A stretch of DNA of 35,921 nt. Origin: Pseudomonadota bacterium. Its GTDB lineage: Bacteria > Bdellovibrionota_C > UBA2361 > OMII01. The notes under the pieces were generated by a model. It made no database searches, was not told the origin of the DNA, and saw only the letters and a program-made list of their open reading frames with translations. Shown piece after piece: positions 24,605 to 34,040 of this stretch (positions are counted from its first letter, which is position 1; every line of letters starts with the position of its first letter). The stretch covers positions 1 to 35,921 of the forward strand of contig JAPLFS010000065.1 of NCBI GenBank assembly GCA_026390555.1. Direction: 5' to 3'. The position numbers were made by a program, and so were the translations under genes.

Positions 24605-25132
24605 TTACCTAAGGGCCCGCTTTAAAAACGCAGGCAGAGGCAATTTATCTAGGAAACTGGAACCGCCTACCGATCTGACCGGAGGAAAATAGGCCGCATC
24701 TGGAAGTGCTGGAGAGCTATGCCTTGAAACTGGCAGGATCGACGGCACGGATGGTAGCGAGGCTGGCACTATTTGCGGCTGCGTCTGGTTCTGCGTTTGT
24801 GTCGTACTTGCGAGTATGGTTGGCAGGAGTCCGAGCGCCTGCGGCTTTACTATTGCAAAGATCGCCACTATCCAGAAAGCCAGCGCAATAAGGGGGATAA
24901 ACATCCGCCAAACCGATCGGATAAATCCGAATACAACGCCCGCCGTTACCAGGAGGCCGAACCGTGCACGCCATTCAGGAATAGCCTGTTCAAGAGCGGC
25001 AGGGGCCAGCATGCTACCGATAGCGATTACTCCACACGCCAGAAGCGCCATCCCTAACGGTCCCGATAGGCCAGGACGATAGAACGGACGCATTCCGTAA
25101 GAGCCGTAATTTCTCATAGAGTTTGGTATCAT
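24605..25132 (-). CDS. Small membrane protein of unknown function
   Basis: I do not recognise this 175-residue protein. It has three closely spaced hydrophobic helices (LGMALLACGVIAIGSML, FGLLVTAGVVFGFI, FIPLIALAFWIVAIFAIV) in its first 100 residues. A Gln/Thr/Pro/Ser-rich linker and a short basic end (LPAFLKRALR) follow. I place the start at the ATG at 25132, which has an AGGTG site just upstream; a GTG two codons earlier (25138) is also in frame. It runs in the same direction as the ABC importer, 47 bp ahead of it, and could be cotranscribed. Nothing visible links it to transport. Confidence 0.6.
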   Translation of the reverse strand: MIPNSMRNYGSYGMRPFYRPGLSGPLGMALLACGVIAIGSMLAPAALEQAIPEWRARFGLLVTAGVVFGFIRSVWRMFIPLIALAFWIVAIFAIVKPQALGLLPTILASTTQTQNQTQPQIVPASLPSVPSILPVSRHSSPALPDAAYFPPVRSVGGSSFLDKLPLPAFLKRALR

Positions 25133-25207
25133 AGGCACCTCATATTAAGTATCTATGTTGTGCCAGATAGTTCTAACGAAACGATCACAGAACGGTACGG
25201 ATAGTTT

Positions 25208-25279
25208 AACTATTCACCCCTTCAGGGGTTAGTACAGAGTATCTACGTGAGCGATCGCTCTTAGTGATGCTGAATAGCT
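25208..25279. repeat. Short dispersed repeat, copy A
   Basis: This noncoding stretch carries AACTATTCACCCC at its left end (shared with 8532) and TGAATAGCT at its right end, giving an imperfect inverted repeat around a CTATTCA core. The inner part, TTAGTACAGAGTATCTACGTG followed by GCGATC and CTTAGT, matches 34181-34241 at about four of five positions. The region 25133-25300 holds no gene. Confidence 0.5.
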
Positions 25280-25300
25280 CCAATACTGTAGATGAGCGCC

Positions 25301-27415
25301 CTAAAAACCACCCCAAAACGAGGGTGGGGTGGGCTTATTACTGGTGCGCTTCGAACCAGACGATTGTTGCGGGGTCGCCATAGCCGTTGGAGTTGGAGTT
25401 GGAGTTTTGATTCGTGTTGGACTGGAGGTAGAGGTTGGTTGCGGGGTTCTTGTTGCTGTTCTTGTTGGTGTTGGTGTTCTTGTTGGTGTTAGTGTTGGTG
25501 TTCTTGTTGCTGTTCTTGTTGGTGTTGGTGTTCTTGTTGCTGTTCTTGTTGCTGTTGCTGTTGCTGTTCTTGTTGGTGTTGCGGTTGGTGTTGCTGTTCT
25601 TGTTGGGCGCGGGGTAAAGGTTTGGGTTGGAAGGAGGGTTGGCGTTGAGGTCATAGTTGGTGTTGGAGTTGATGTTGGAGTAGGAGTTGCCGTTGATGTT
25701 GAAGTAATAGTTGCAGTTCTAGTTGGAGTTGGTGTGCTGGTTGGTGCCGCAGTTGGTATAATAGTCGGTGCCGTGGTGGGAGAGGGCGCAGATGTAGGCA
25801 CAGGTGAGGCTGTTATGTCAGTAGTCGGAGTAGGGGTCGGAGTCGGGGTTGGAGTGCTCGTGTCTGCAGGTGGGGTGGTCTGCGTCGCTGTTGGTGAGGT
25901 AGTTGGGGTTAGGGAGCTGTTGCAAAGGGCGCTAGCGGCAGCGACAACCCCAGCCGCATTAGCGATCGCGGAGGTAGCAACCTTGCCGCTTAAGGCCGGC
26001 GTTACAGTACCTGAATTAAGCAAGATATCTTTAAGCCCTCCAACCGAGAATCTGTTCGGGCACATCGACTGCGCCAACACTAAAAGCCCCGTGATCTGTG
26101 GTGCGGCCATCGATGTGCCGCTTAGGGTTGAGTAGGAGTTGGTGGGTACGGTTGAGATAATGCTCTCGCCCGGTGCCGAGATATCAACCGTGCTCGCTCC
26201 ATAGTTAGAGAAGTACGAGAGGTTTCCGGCAGAGTTATTTGAAGCGACGGAGATTACATTGTTTGACGAGTAGCATGCTGGGTACGAGGGGGTTGTATCT
26301 GTATTCTGCGCAGCGTTCCCGGCTGCTGCTACAAACATGATGCCAGCATTCCCAGCATCCGCAATGGCGCTGGCAAGTACTGAATTATATGAACCTCCAC
26401 CCCATGAATTATTACTGGCGATAAGATTTACGCCCCTATTTCTCAACATCGTTCCGTAGTTGATTGATTTAATGGCGTTAGAGGTGCTGCCGCTTCCAGT
26501 GGAGCTCAGGAACTTGCTCGCAATCATCTTGACGCTCCACGCTGCTCCAGCAACACCCACGCCGTTATTTCCCACAGCTCCAATAATGCCGGCTACGTGG
26601 GTGCCGTGATAGTGATCGTCCATCGGATCGCCGGAGTTCGTTATAGCGTTTATTCCATGCAGGTCGTCTATGTAGCCGTTAGCATCGTCATCGATACCGT
26701 TGCCTGCTACCTCGCCAGGATTGGTCCAGATATTTGCAGCGAGGTCTGGGTGAGTATACTGAATTCCTGTATCGATAACCTGTACAACCACCTCGGAGCT
26801 GCCAACGGTCGTGTCCCAGGCCGAGGTTAGATTCATCTGCGCTGGGCCATACTGCAGGTAGTAATAGGGGTCATTAGGCGCAACTGCGCTAGCAGAGATA
26901 TCCGAGGCGAAGAGTGCAAAATTAGGGGAGCAGGTAACGTGACCCCCGATCTCCTTCATAACGCGACGCATCTTGGCCTGCCTACATGGATCGCGTTGAC
27001 CGGTCAAGGGCAGGGGGGCGGCATCGGTAGCCTGTATCGTAACACCTGCTACCGGGAGCTCCTCAACTAGTACGATCCCCTTTGCCAGTTTGACGGAGCG
27101 CAGTCTAGCGCCCCGTACCCCCTGTAACTCTGAAAGATTAGAATTGATGCGATGTGCGGCCAGAGACGCTCCGCGCGATTTAAGGAGTGCCCCCGGGTAA
27201 ACGTAACGCTCCTGGGCCACCGCTAGGATCGGAGCGAGCGTAAATAGCGCTATTAAGATACTCAAGATGGGGCGAAACGGCTTTAAATTCATTAAACCTA
27301 CCAACCATAGAGTAAGTCGGCAGTTATTTGAATAAGATGAGGGTTTTTCGCTTAATTTTATCCCCGTTAATGGGGTGTAATCTAACGAAAGGGGGCCAGT
27401 TAAAGGGTACTTCAT
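25301..27415 (-). CDS. Subtilisin-like (S8) serine protease with Pro/Thr-rich C-terminal stalk
   Basis: This 704-residue secreted protease has a complete catalytic set: Asp215 ([14 protein letters not shown]), His270 (HYHGTHVAG), Asn367 (AAAGN) for the oxyanion hole and Ser435 (SGTSMAAP). Residues about 70-180 may be a propeptide. From about 500 to 690 the chain is almost only Thr, Pro, Ser and Ala (repeats like TPTPTRTAT), a likely extended, possibly glycosylated stalk, ending [12 protein letters not shown] typical signal peptide begins at Met42 (position 27292; [21 protein letters not shown]), with a modest ribosome-binding site. The upstream ATG at 27415 has a better AGGAAAG site and would add 41 residues before the signal peptide. 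Both starts are possible. The gene diverges from hemC. Confidence 0.9.
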   Translation of the reverse strand: MKYPLTGPLSLDYTPLTGIKLSEKPSSYSNNCRLTLWLVGLMNLKPFRPILSILIALFTLAPILAVAQERYVYPGALLKSRGASLAAHRINSNLSELQGVRGARLRSVKLAKGIVLVEELPVAGVTIQATDAAPLPLTGQRDPCRQAKMRRVMKEIGGHVTCSPNFALFASDISASAVAPNDPYYYLQYGPAQMNLTSAWDTTVGSSEVVVQVIDTGIQYTHPDLAANIWTNPGEVAGNGIDDDANGYIDDLHGINAITNSGDPMDDHYHGTHVAGIIGAVGNNGVGVAGAAWSVKMIASKFLSSTGSGSTSNAIKSINYGTMLRNRGVNLIASNNSWGGGSYNSVLASAIADAGNAGIMFVAAAGNAAQNTDTTPSYPACYSSNNVISVASNNSAGNLSYFSNYGASTVDISAPGESIISTVPTNSYSTLSGTSMAAPQITGLLVLAQSMCPNRFSVGGLKDILLNSGTVTPALSGKVATSAIANAAGVVAAASALCNSSLTPTTSPTATQTTPPADTSTPTPTPTPTPTTDITASPVPTSAPSPTTAPTIIPTAAPTSTPTPTRTATITSTSTATPTPTSTPTPTMTSTPTLLPTQTFTPRPTRTATPTATPTRTATATATRTATRTPTPTRTATRTPTLTPTRTPTPTRTATRTPQPTSTSSPTRIKTPTPTPTAMATPQQSSGSKRTSNKPTPPSFWGGF
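25303..25332 (-). terminator. Rho-independent terminator of the protease gene
   Basis: Reading leftward, CCACCCC and GGGGTGG form a 7-bp stem around an 11-base loop, followed by TTTTT. The stem lies inside the last codons of the protease (PPSFWGGF), so terminator and C-terminus are encoded by the same DNA. Confidence 0.65.
25380..25900 (-). repeat. Thr/Pro-coding tandem hexamer tract
   Basis: Imperfect repeats of ACNCCN-type codons encode the protease stalk. On the plus strand they appear as strings of GTTGGTGTT and GTTCTTGTTGCT. The long plus-strand frame through them (Val/Gly/Leu only) is a shadow. The tract is prone to length change. Confidence 0.8.
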
Positions 27416-27663
27416 ACGACTTTCCTCTATAGCGGCTAATCCGTTAAGGGGTTAGGTGCAAGGTGTGAGCCGATCTTAATTTGGTGATGGTAATGTGGGG
27501 GTTATCTGAGGGCGCGGCCTCTAAATAAGAAGAGGACTTCCGGTGCTGTGCAAATTATAGTGGCCCAGGGTCTGGGTATCTAAATTTTCTGTGTGCCCCC
27601 ATCCAGTTTCTCGACACCGTCGTGCGCATAAACTATAGTCAGTGCCTTATCTATGCGGTGAAC

Positions 27664-28602
27664 ATGAAAGATCAACTGGTTATAGGAACGCGCAGGAGCG
27701 TGCTCGCCCTCTGGCAGAGCAGTTTTATTAGGGAGGCGCTTCAGGCTGCCTTTCCCGGGCTCCGTATTGAGCTTAAGTATATTATCACCACCGGGGATAA
27801 AACCCAGGATAGTAACGCCAGCATCCCATCTATCGGGGGCAAGGGGCTCTTTACCGCGGAGCTGGAGGAGGCCCTAGTGCAGCAAGAGATCGACCTTGCG
27901 GTGCACTCCCTGAAGGACCTCCCCACAACCATGGCAGCGGAGTTCGTTTTAGGAGCGATTACTGCGCGTGGCCAGGTTGCAGATGTGCTGATCTCAAGCT
28001 CTGGAAAGCGCTTGTCAGAGCTTCCAGCCGGAGCAGTTATAGGGACCTCAAGCCTAAGGCGCTCCTCTCAGATTCTGAGGATGCGTCCCGATCTAGCCCC
28101 TCTTCTTATTCGCGGAAACGTAGATACCAGGATTAATAAGGTGCAGGCGCATGGGGGTAAGTACGACGCAATCGTGTTGGCACATGCCGGTATAGCTCGC
28201 CTTGGGCTAGAGAGCCAAATAACGCAGGTATTTACCGATGAGGAGATGCTTCCGGCGCCCGGTCAGGGAGCCCTCACTGTGGAGTGTCGCGCAAACGATA
28301 GCGAGCTTTTGCAGATGTTAACTAAGCTACACGATCCATTGACCGCAGCGGCGGTAACGGCGGAGCGCGCGTTTCTATCTGAGCTTGGTGCGGGATGTAA
28401 CACCCCGGTAGCGGCGCACGCTGTGATAGAGACAAGGGGTGTCGCTCAATATGTTGTTTTTAAGGGTCGCTGCCTCTCACACGATGGGGGGAATGTTGTT
28501 GAGGTAATGGGAGAGGCGCTACTAGGAAGTGAGACTCAGCTCGGCGAAAGGATGGCGCACGAAGTTATGGCGCGTGGCTTTAAGAGACTATGTGCTGCTT
28601 AG
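27664..28602 (+). CDS. hemC: Porphobilinogen deaminase (hydroxymethylbilane synthase)
   Basis: This 312-residue cytoplasmic enzyme joins four porphobilinogens into hydroxymethylbilane for haem synthesis. Visible landmarks are IGTRRSVLALWQ, TTGDKTQDSN, GKGLFTAELE, DLAVHSLKDLPT, GTSSLRRSSQ, RGNVDTRI and PAPGQGALTVECR. The cofactor-binding Cys245 sits in ELGAGCNTPVAAHA. The ATG at 27664 gives the usual family length; an in-frame ATG 14 codons upstream is possible but adds residues not seen in the family. It is the first gene of a rightward cluster with hemD 45 bp downstream. The 248 bp between it and the protease gene hold no other gene. Confidence 0.95.
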   Translation: MKDQLVIGTRRSVLALWQSSFIREALQAAFPGLRIELKYIITTGDKTQDSNASIPSIGGKGLFTAELEEALVQQEIDLAVHSLKDLPTTMAAEFVLGAITARGQVADVLISSSGKRLSELPAGAVIGTSSLRRSSQILRMRPDLAPLLIRGNVDTRINKVQAHGGKYDAIVLAHAGIARLGLESQITQVFTDEEMLPAPGQGALTVECRANDSELLQMLTKLHDPLTAAAVTAERAFLSELGAGCNTPVAAHAVIETRGVAQYVVFKGRCLSHDGGNVVEVMGEALLGSETQLGERMAHEVMARGFKRLCAA

Positions 28603-28647
28603 ATATAAGCTAGACGGCGGGCGCAATCAGGTATTACTCTATACCGT

Positions 28648-29433
28648 ATGCCTACTCTGCGACCCACGGTAATCATAACCCGTCCCGAAGGCACCTATGC
28701 CGGTGCAGATCGTTTGCGAGATCGGGTAGAGCAGCTCGGGTTCCGTGCCCTTGTGCTCCCTATCTTGCGAGTTGAGCAGCTCTCACTCACCCCGCTAGCT
28801 AAAGAGCTTGTGCGTAAGGCTCTAGCAGCGCCACACCAATGGATCTCTTTTTTAAGCCCCTCGGCGGTCTTTGTTTTTAAAAATGTGCTTGAGCGCATGA
28901 TAAAGAGCACGGAGATCCCCGAAACTATCCTTATAGCTGCACAGGGCAAGGGAACAGCAGAGGCGATACAGGCGTGCTTTGGGCGCAGGCCCGATTTTCT
29001 TCCGACCATCTTCGTTGCTGAGGAGTTCGCAAATCAGCTCGCCGATTTTATGAGCGAAGATAGCGTTGTGTTCGTCCCGCAATCCGCCGACGGCAGGGAT
29101 GTATTTGGGCCTACTTTGCGCGCGCGTGGATTTACGGTCGAGAGCATCGATACATATTGCTTGGTTGATGCGCCGCTTGCTGAAGAGCTATGGGCAAAGG
29201 TGCGTAACCTGAGGGGGCTCGATCCGTACATAGTCTTTATGAGCCCCTCTGCGGTGCGTGCTACGGTGCGCCTCTTTAAAGGTGAGCGGGCCCTTCTGGA
29301 GTCCTTCAGGATCATGTCAGTTGGTCCGGTAACTAGTAAGGTAGTTACCGAGCACGCCCTGCCGCTCTTTGCCGAGGCGACTGAATACTCAGAGGATGGG
29401 GTGATTGCGGAGCTAAAGCGAGTTGTTGCTTGA
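28648..29433 (+). CDS. hemD: Uroporphyrinogen-III synthase
   Basis: This 261-residue enzyme closes hydroxymethylbilane into uroporphyrinogen III with inversion of ring D. The family diverges strongly, but the two-domain plan is clear: VIITRPEGTYAGADRLRDRVEQLGF at the start, WISFLSPSAVFVF, then IAAQGKGTAEAI, VFVPQSADGRDVFGPTLRARGF, YIVFMSPSAVRATV and IMSVGPVTSKVV near the end. The position just after hemC supports the call. No ribosome-binding site is obvious before the ATG. Between its stop and serS lies a promoter, so serS and the genes after it can also be transcribed separately. Confidence 0.9.
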   Translation: MPTLRPTVIITRPEGTYAGADRLRDRVEQLGFRALVLPILRVEQLSLTPLAKELVRKALAAPHQWISFLSPSAVFVFKNVLERMIKSTEIPETILIAAQGKGTAEAIQACFGRRPDFLPTIFVAEEFANQLADFMSEDSVVFVPQSADGRDVFGPTLRARGFTVESIDTYCLVDAPLAEELWAKVRNLRGLDPYIVFMSPSAVRATVRLFKGERALLESFRIMSVGPVTSKVVTEHALPLFAEATEYSEDGVIAELKRVVA

Positions 29434-29479
29434 GGCGGGGCGCCCAGTTCTTACGCCTCACCCAATAGTTACCTATTCC

Positions 29480-29507
29480 TTGAAAAAATGGCGTAGTTAG
29501 CTATAGT
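29480..29507 (+). promoter_or_regulatory. Sigma70-like promoter upstream of serS
   Basis: TTGAAA (29480-29485) and TATAGT (29502-29507) are separated by 16 bp. The leader of about 25 bases includes a GGAG site six bases before the serS ATG. Confidence 0.55.
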
Positions 29508-29536
29508 ATAGTTACAATCTTCTAACGGAGCCCCCC

Positions 29537-30817
29537 ATGATTGATCTTTATGACCTGCGCGAGCGACCGGACGACTATCAGAAGGCGTGCGAGGATAAGG
29601 GCATAAAATTCGATGTAAAGGCATTTCTTGTGCTCGACGCTGAGTACCGCCGTACTAGGGGCGAGGTTGAATCGATGCGCGCTGAGCAGAATGCAGTTAG
29701 CAAAGAGATTCCGAAGCTCTCCGGTAGCGAGAGGGAGGCTAAGCTCGTGCAGATGAAGGGCTTGGCTGAAAAGGTAAAGGAGGGTGGATCTCAGCTTAAG
29801 GAGCTTGAGGAGCGTTGGAGCAAGCAACAGCTCCTCCTGCCGAGCGTTCCGCTGGCACAGGTTCCGCTCGGTAAGAGTGATGCCGAGAACGTTTCACGGC
29901 GCTCTTGGGGAACTATACCGACACCAAGCTTTGAGATCAGAGATCACGTTCAACTCGGCAAAGAGCTCGACCTCTTCGATATCGAGCGAGGTGTTAAGGT
30001 TGCAGGGGCGCGCAGCTACTTTCTTAAGGGCGATGGAATGCGGCTGCAGCACGCCATGATGAGCCTCTCGCTAGATGTGCTTCATAGGGCCGGCTACACC
30101 CTGATGGACCCTCCGCATATCGTTAAGTATGAGGCCATGGTGAGCACCGGATATTTTCCTGGTGGCGAGGATATGGCTTACCATTTGGATGAACGAGATG
30201 AGGGGCTGCATCTAATCGGAACCTCTGAGGTGCCTGTGGCCTCGTACCATAGTGATGAGATCTTAAGCCTGGAGGAGCTACCAAAGCGCTATGCAGGCTA
30301 CTCACCGTGCTATCGTCGTGAGGCCGGAGCGTACGGCAAAGATACACACGGACTCTACCGTGTTCACCAGTTCTATAAGGTAGAGCAGGTGATCTTTTGT
30401 AAAGCCGATCCTGATGAGAGCATGAAGTTGCACCAGGAGCTGCTCGCTAATGCAGAGCAGATTATGCAGCTTTTAGAGCTTCCATATCGGGTCGTTGATG
30501 TCTGTACCGGAGATATGGGGCAGGGGCAGGTATATAAGAACGATATCGAGGCCTGGATGCCTTCACGCAAGGGGTACGGTGAGACCCATAGCTGCTCCTC
30601 GTTCTATGAGTTTCAGGCTAGGCGCTTAAATACTCGCTATAAAGATACAAACGGCAAGAACGTGTTCTGCCACACACTTAACAATACCTGTATCGCATCG
30701 CCGAGGATCCTTATTCCGTTCCTTGAGAATCACCAGAACGAAGCTGGCACGATTTCGATTCCGAAAGCTCTGCGCCCCTACATGGGTGGGCAGGAGCTGA
30801 TTACGGCTAAGCGCTAA
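29537..30817 (+). CDS. serS: Seryl-tRNA synthetase
   Basis: This 426-residue class II synthetase charges tRNA-Ser. The N-terminal antiparallel coiled coil that grips the tRNA is clear (about residues 30-105, with RGEVESMRAEQNAVSKEI and EREAKLVQMK). Motif 2 reads YSPCYRREAGAYGKDTHG followed by LYRVHQF, the serine pocket region has TSEVPVASYH, and motif 3 has ASPRILIPFLENHQ with GTISIPKALRPYMGG. The serine-type GDMGQGQVYKNDIEAWMPS block is also present. It sits inside a haem gene cluster, between hemD and hemE, with its own promoter. A GGAG ribosome-binding site precedes the ATG. Confidence 0.97.
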   Translation: MIDLYDLRERPDDYQKACEDKGIKFDVKAFLVLDAEYRRTRGEVESMRAEQNAVSKEIPKLSGSEREAKLVQMKGLAEKVKEGGSQLKELEERWSKQQLLLPSVPLAQVPLGKSDAENVSRRSWGTIPTPSFEIRDHVQLGKELDLFDIERGVKVAGARSYFLKGDGMRLQHAMMSLSLDVLHRAGYTLMDPPHIVKYEAMVSTGYFPGGEDMAYHLDERDEGLHLIGTSEVPVASYHSDEILSLEELPKRYAGYSPCYRREAGAYGKDTHGLYRVHQFYKVEQVIFCKADPDESMKLHQELLANAEQIMQLLELPYRVVDVCTGDMGQGQVYKNDIEAWMPSRKGYGETHSCSSFYEFQARRLNTRYKDTNGKNVFCHTLNNTCIASPRILIPFLENHQNEAGTISIPKALRPYMGGQELITAKR

Positions 30818-30841
30818 CGCTGGGGGTGGGGGTATTATATA

Positions 30842-31873
30842 GTGTCGCTATTTATTGAAACGTTACGTGGTGTTCGACAGGATAGAACGCCTATCTGGCT
30901 AATGCGACAAGCTGGGCGCTACCTACCTGAGTACCGCGCCCTGCGTGAGCACAACTCTATGTTGCAGATGGTGATGACACCGGAGCTGGCCTGCGAAGTC
31001 ACGTTGCAACCCCTGAGGCGCTTTCCCATGGATGCGGCGATTATCTTTGCCGATATCCTTACACCCCTGATCGGTATGGGAGCAGAGCTTGAATTTAAGC
31101 AGGGCGAGGGTCCCATAATAGATAATCCGGTGCGCTGTGCTGCCGATGTAGAGCGGCTGCGTTTATCGGACCCGCGCGAGAGCGTGCGGTACACCCTGGA
31201 CGCTATTAAGCTCGTAGTGCAGGAGCTTGGTGCAAAAACGCCCCTAATCGGATTTTCAGGCGCGCCGTTTACACTCTCATCTTACCTGATCCAGGGCCAG
31301 AGCCCGGGGGACCTCAAGCATCTCAAGGGCATGATGGTTGGGGACCCAGAGAGCTGGCACGCTCTGCAAGAGAAGCTCGTAACGCTCTGTGTTGAGTATC
31401 TCGTAGCACAGGTTGAGGCGGGATGTAGCTCGCTGCAGATCTTTGATTCCTGGCTCGGGTATTTAGGACCCCGTGAGTATGAGCGCTTCGTAGAGCCGTA
31501 TCTTACCAAGTTGGTTAATGGGGTGCGTGCGCGTGTTGATGTTCCAGTTGTGTTTTTTGCTACGGGTGTTGCAGGGATATTTCCACTCCTTGCAAAGCTT
31601 GATGTGCACGCCTTCGGAGTAGATTGGCGAGTTAGTATGCCGCAAGCCCTGCAGCTGATTGGCCGTGATATTCCCCTACAGGGTAACCTTGATCCGCAGC
31701 TCCTTGCTGGCCCCTGGGAGTATATCGAACGTTCCGTACGCGAGATTATGGCAGAGTCGGAGGTGCTTCCAGCGCACATCTTTAACCTTGGGCACGGGGT
31801 GCTTCCGCATACCCCTGTCGAGAACGTTGAGCGCTTAGTCGAATTGGTCAGAGAGTTTAAAGTAGGGGGCTAA
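30842..31873 (+). CDS. hemE: Uroporphyrinogen decarboxylase
   Basis: This 343-residue cytoplasmic enzyme removes four carboxyl groups from uroporphyrinogen III to give coproporphyrinogen III. Signatures are IWLMRQAGRYLPEYR at the start (with the substrate-binding arginines), IIFADILTPL with the catalytic Asp, GFSGAPFTLSSYLI, IFDSWLGYL, QGNLDPQLL and FNLGHGVLPHTPVENVERL at the end. The start codon is GTG, following a G-rich stretch; no ATG fits better, since the family signature begins about 13 residues later. It lies 24 bp after serS and 4 bp before the CcsA-like gene, so the last three or four genes form one operon. Confidence 0.96.
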   Translation: MSLFIETLRGVRQDRTPIWLMRQAGRYLPEYRALREHNSMLQMVMTPELACEVTLQPLRRFPMDAAIIFADILTPLIGMGAELEFKQGEGPIIDNPVRCAADVERLRLSDPRESVRYTLDAIKLVVQELGAKTPLIGFSGAPFTLSSYLIQGQSPGDLKHLKGMMVGDPESWHALQEKLVTLCVEYLVAQVEAGCSSLQIFDSWLGYLGPREYERFVEPYLTKLVNGVRARVDVPVVFFATGVAGIFPLLAKLDVHAFGVDWRVSMPQALQLIGRDIPLQGNLDPQLLAGPWEYIERSVREIMAESEVLPAHIFNLGHGVLPHTPVENVERLVELVREFKVGG

Positions 31874-31877
31874 CGTT

Positions 31878-32744
31878 ATGACGCACCTACTCGCCGTTAC
31901 CTCGATAGCGCTCTATATAGTGGCAACGGTGTTGGTGCTGATACAGCTCTGGAGGCCTGGTAGAAAAGGGTTGAAGCAGCGCTTTGCACAGTCTCAACTG
32001 ATACCCTGGACGTTCTATCTTGCGTTTGGGCTTCATACCGCCACTATCGGGTTCGTGTTTAACGATGCCCGATATCTTCTTCTTGATAACGGGGCGGATT
32101 ACTTCCTGTGTGTCTCGTGGGGGCTGGCTGGCGTGTTCGCTTTTTTGCAGCGACGTCTTAACTACCCGATAGTCGGCGCGTTCGTTATTCCTGCAATCGT
32201 GCTCTTTATGGGGAGCTCCTCTTATCTGCTGCATAGCGGCGCAACCTCGTTATTAAACGCACCAGCAGCGCAAACAAATGAGGGGCTATTACTCTCTCTA
32301 CTGCACGGGATTCCAGCGCTCGTGGCGGTGGTAAGCCTGGCGCTCGCCCTGGTTATAAGTGTGGTGTTTCTGATAGTAGAGTACCGCCTTAAACAAAGGG
32401 GTGTGGGGGCCCTAAATGTTGCTGGGCCGAATTTACAGTTTCTCGATCATCTTAATAGGCAATTGGCGCAGGTAGGCTTCGTTGCTATCTCGTTGGTGGT
32501 GCTCTCTGGGGGCCTCTGGGCCGTTAGCGCACAGCGGCCGATATTCTCGCTGGATACTTCGCTTATCTCGGGGCTCGCCACCTGGATACTTCTGGCGTTC
32601 GTTCTGCATGCACGCCTTGTTCTTAAGTGGTCACCACGGCAGGTCTCCCGTCTTACGGTGCTTATTACCGGATCGTTCTTTCTCTTCGTATTCGTAGTAA
32701 TGATATGGAGCGGTCGGTTAACACACGCGAGTATCTGGTTGTGA
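31878..32744 (+). CDS. CcsA/HemX-like membrane protein (cytochrome c assembly family)
   Basis: This 288-residue protein has about eight membrane helices and belongs to the CcmC/CcsA/HemX superfamily. The region FLCVSWGLAGVFAFLQRRL and the C-terminal WILLAFVLHARLVLKW match the membrane pattern of HemX-type proteins, which are commonly encoded next to hemA and are thought to modulate glutamyl-tRNA reductase or handle haem. The classic tryptophan-rich WGxxWxWD motif of cytochrome c haem-handling members is reduced. It begins four bases after hemE and ends 12 bp before hemA, so it is translationally linked to both. A HemX-like role is favoured by context, not proven. Confidence 0.8.
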   Translation: MTHLLAVTSIALYIVATVLVLIQLWRPGRKGLKQRFAQSQLIPWTFYLAFGLHTATIGFVFNDARYLLLDNGADYFLCVSWGLAGVFAFLQRRLNYPIVGAFVIPAIVLFMGSSSYLLHSGATSLLNAPAAQTNEGLLLSLLHGIPALVAVVSLALALVISVVFLIVEYRLKQRGVGALNVAGPNLQFLDHLNRQLAQVGFVAISLVVLSGGLWAVSAQRPIFSLDTSLISGLATWILLAFVLHARLVLKWSPRQVSRLTVLITGSFFLFVFVVMIWSGRLTHASIWL

Positions 32745-32756
32745 GGGGAGTAGGGG

Positions 32757-34040
32757 ATGAATAACACAATCGCTGCGTTCATACCCTCCTTGTTTTCTAA
32801 CTCATTGGTGTATGACCCACCGGTTGTTCTGACCGGTGTGAGCTTTAGGACCCTTGATCTTAATGGACGCGAAAAGCTTGCGCGCCATGCCCCGCAGCCC
32901 GAGCACCTTGCACAGAGGATAGTTCAGGAGGGGTTAGCTAAAGAGGCGGCTGTTATTTCAACCTGCAACCGTTTTGAGATCCTCTCGGTGGGTGGAACGG
33001 GTGCGGGGATTCGCAGCTTATTTGAGTCCATTATTGGAGTGAAGGCTACTTCGCATGAGCAGCTTTATCAACTACACGATCAGCGCGCTGTTCGTCACCT
33101 CTACCGCGTATCGGCGAGCCTCGATTCGATGGTGCTCGGGGAGGCGCAGATCCTGGGGCAGGTAAAGCAGGCCTACCGCCAGGCGGTTCAGGCCGGGAGC
33201 ATTGGAGCGCATCTTCATCACCTCTTTCAGAGCACGTTTAACGTTGCCAAGAAGGTGCACTCTCATACGGAGATAGCGCAGCACGGTGTTTCGGTAAGCT
33301 ACGTTGCGGTGCGCCTTGCGCAGCAGATATTTTCTAATCTCGGCGATACTACGGTGCTTATTATCGGAAGCGGCGAGATGGCGGAGCTCTCCGCTCTGCA
33401 TCTCTGTTCACATGGCTGTAAGCGTATCATCGTTGCTAATCGTACAGTGGAGCGGGCTGCGGAGCTGGCGGAGAGGTTCGGCGGTGTAGCGGTTGCTCTT
33501 GCTGATATTGAGCGCATATTAGACCAGGTTGATATAGTTATCTCATCGGTTTCGGTTGATCATCCGATCTTAACGCGCCGATCGATCAGTCTACGGGCGA
33601 AAAACAAGCCACTTTTCTTAATCGATCTCGGCCTGCCCCGTAATATTGCCCCCGAGCTCTCGGAGCTAGAAAGTATCTACCTTTATAATATAGATGACCT
33701 TGCTACCATCGCGACCGAGAACAGAGCGTTGCGTGAAGCGGCGGCGCAGGAGGCTGAGCTTATAATAGAGTACGGCCTGCTGCAGTTTGAAAGGTGGCGC
33801 GCTAAGGTTACAGCGCAGCCTGAGATAGTGGACCTACGGGCCAGGGTGCAGAGGATCTGTAGCGATGAGGTAGCGCGTATTGTTGCTAAAGATCTGAATA
33901 TACAGGAGGAGCTCGCTACAAAGTTGGCCTACGCCATTAGCCAAAAGGTGGCACATGAATTGACCGCTCTTCTAGAGCAGCGCCTCGGTATAAACTCCGA
34001 TCAGGAGCTAGGCGTGAGCACTGGAAACGCGGGTAGCTAG
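32757..34040 (+). CDS. hemA: Glutamyl-tRNA reductase
   Basis: This 427-residue enzyme reduces glutamyl-tRNA to glutamate-1-semialdehyde, the first step of the C5 route to haem. The catalytic Cys70 lies in AAVISTCNRFEI; DSMVLGEAQILGQVKQAY and the NADPH-binding VLIIGSGEMAELSALHL follow, and IANRTVERAAELAERFGG (with V for the first I) completes the dinucleotide domain. The C-terminal dimerisation helices are present. About 22 residues precede the usual GVSFRT start of the fold. A GGGGAG-type ribosome-binding site lies upstream. It is the last gene of the haem cluster, and its stop codon overlaps the beginning of a 38-bp direct repeat. Confidence 0.95.
   Translation: MNNTIAAFIPSLFSNSLVYDPPVVLTGVSFRTLDLNGREKLARHAPQPEHLAQRIVQEGLAKEAAVISTCNRFEILSVGGTGAGIRSLFESIIGVKATSHEQLYQLHDQRAVRHLYRVSASLDSMVLGEAQILGQVKQAYRQAVQAGSIGAHLHHLFQSTFNVAKKVHSHTEIAQHGVSVSYVAVRLAQQIFSNLGDTTVLIIGSGEMAELSALHLCSHGCKRIIVANRTVERAAELAERFGGVAVALADIERILDQVDIVISSVSVDHPILTRRSISLRAKNKPLFLIDLGLPRNIAPELSELESIYLYNIDDLATIATENRALREAAAQEAELIIEYGLLQFERWRAKVTAQPEIVDLRARVQRICSDEVARIVAKDLNIQEELATKLAYAISQKVAHELTALLEQRLGINSDQELGVSTGNAGS

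Noticed and set aside
25329-26135. 268-codon plus-strand frame rich in Val, Gly and Leu
   Set aside because: It is the complement of the Thr/Pro stalk of the protease; the long frame is a by-product of the repetitive codons, not a membrane protein.
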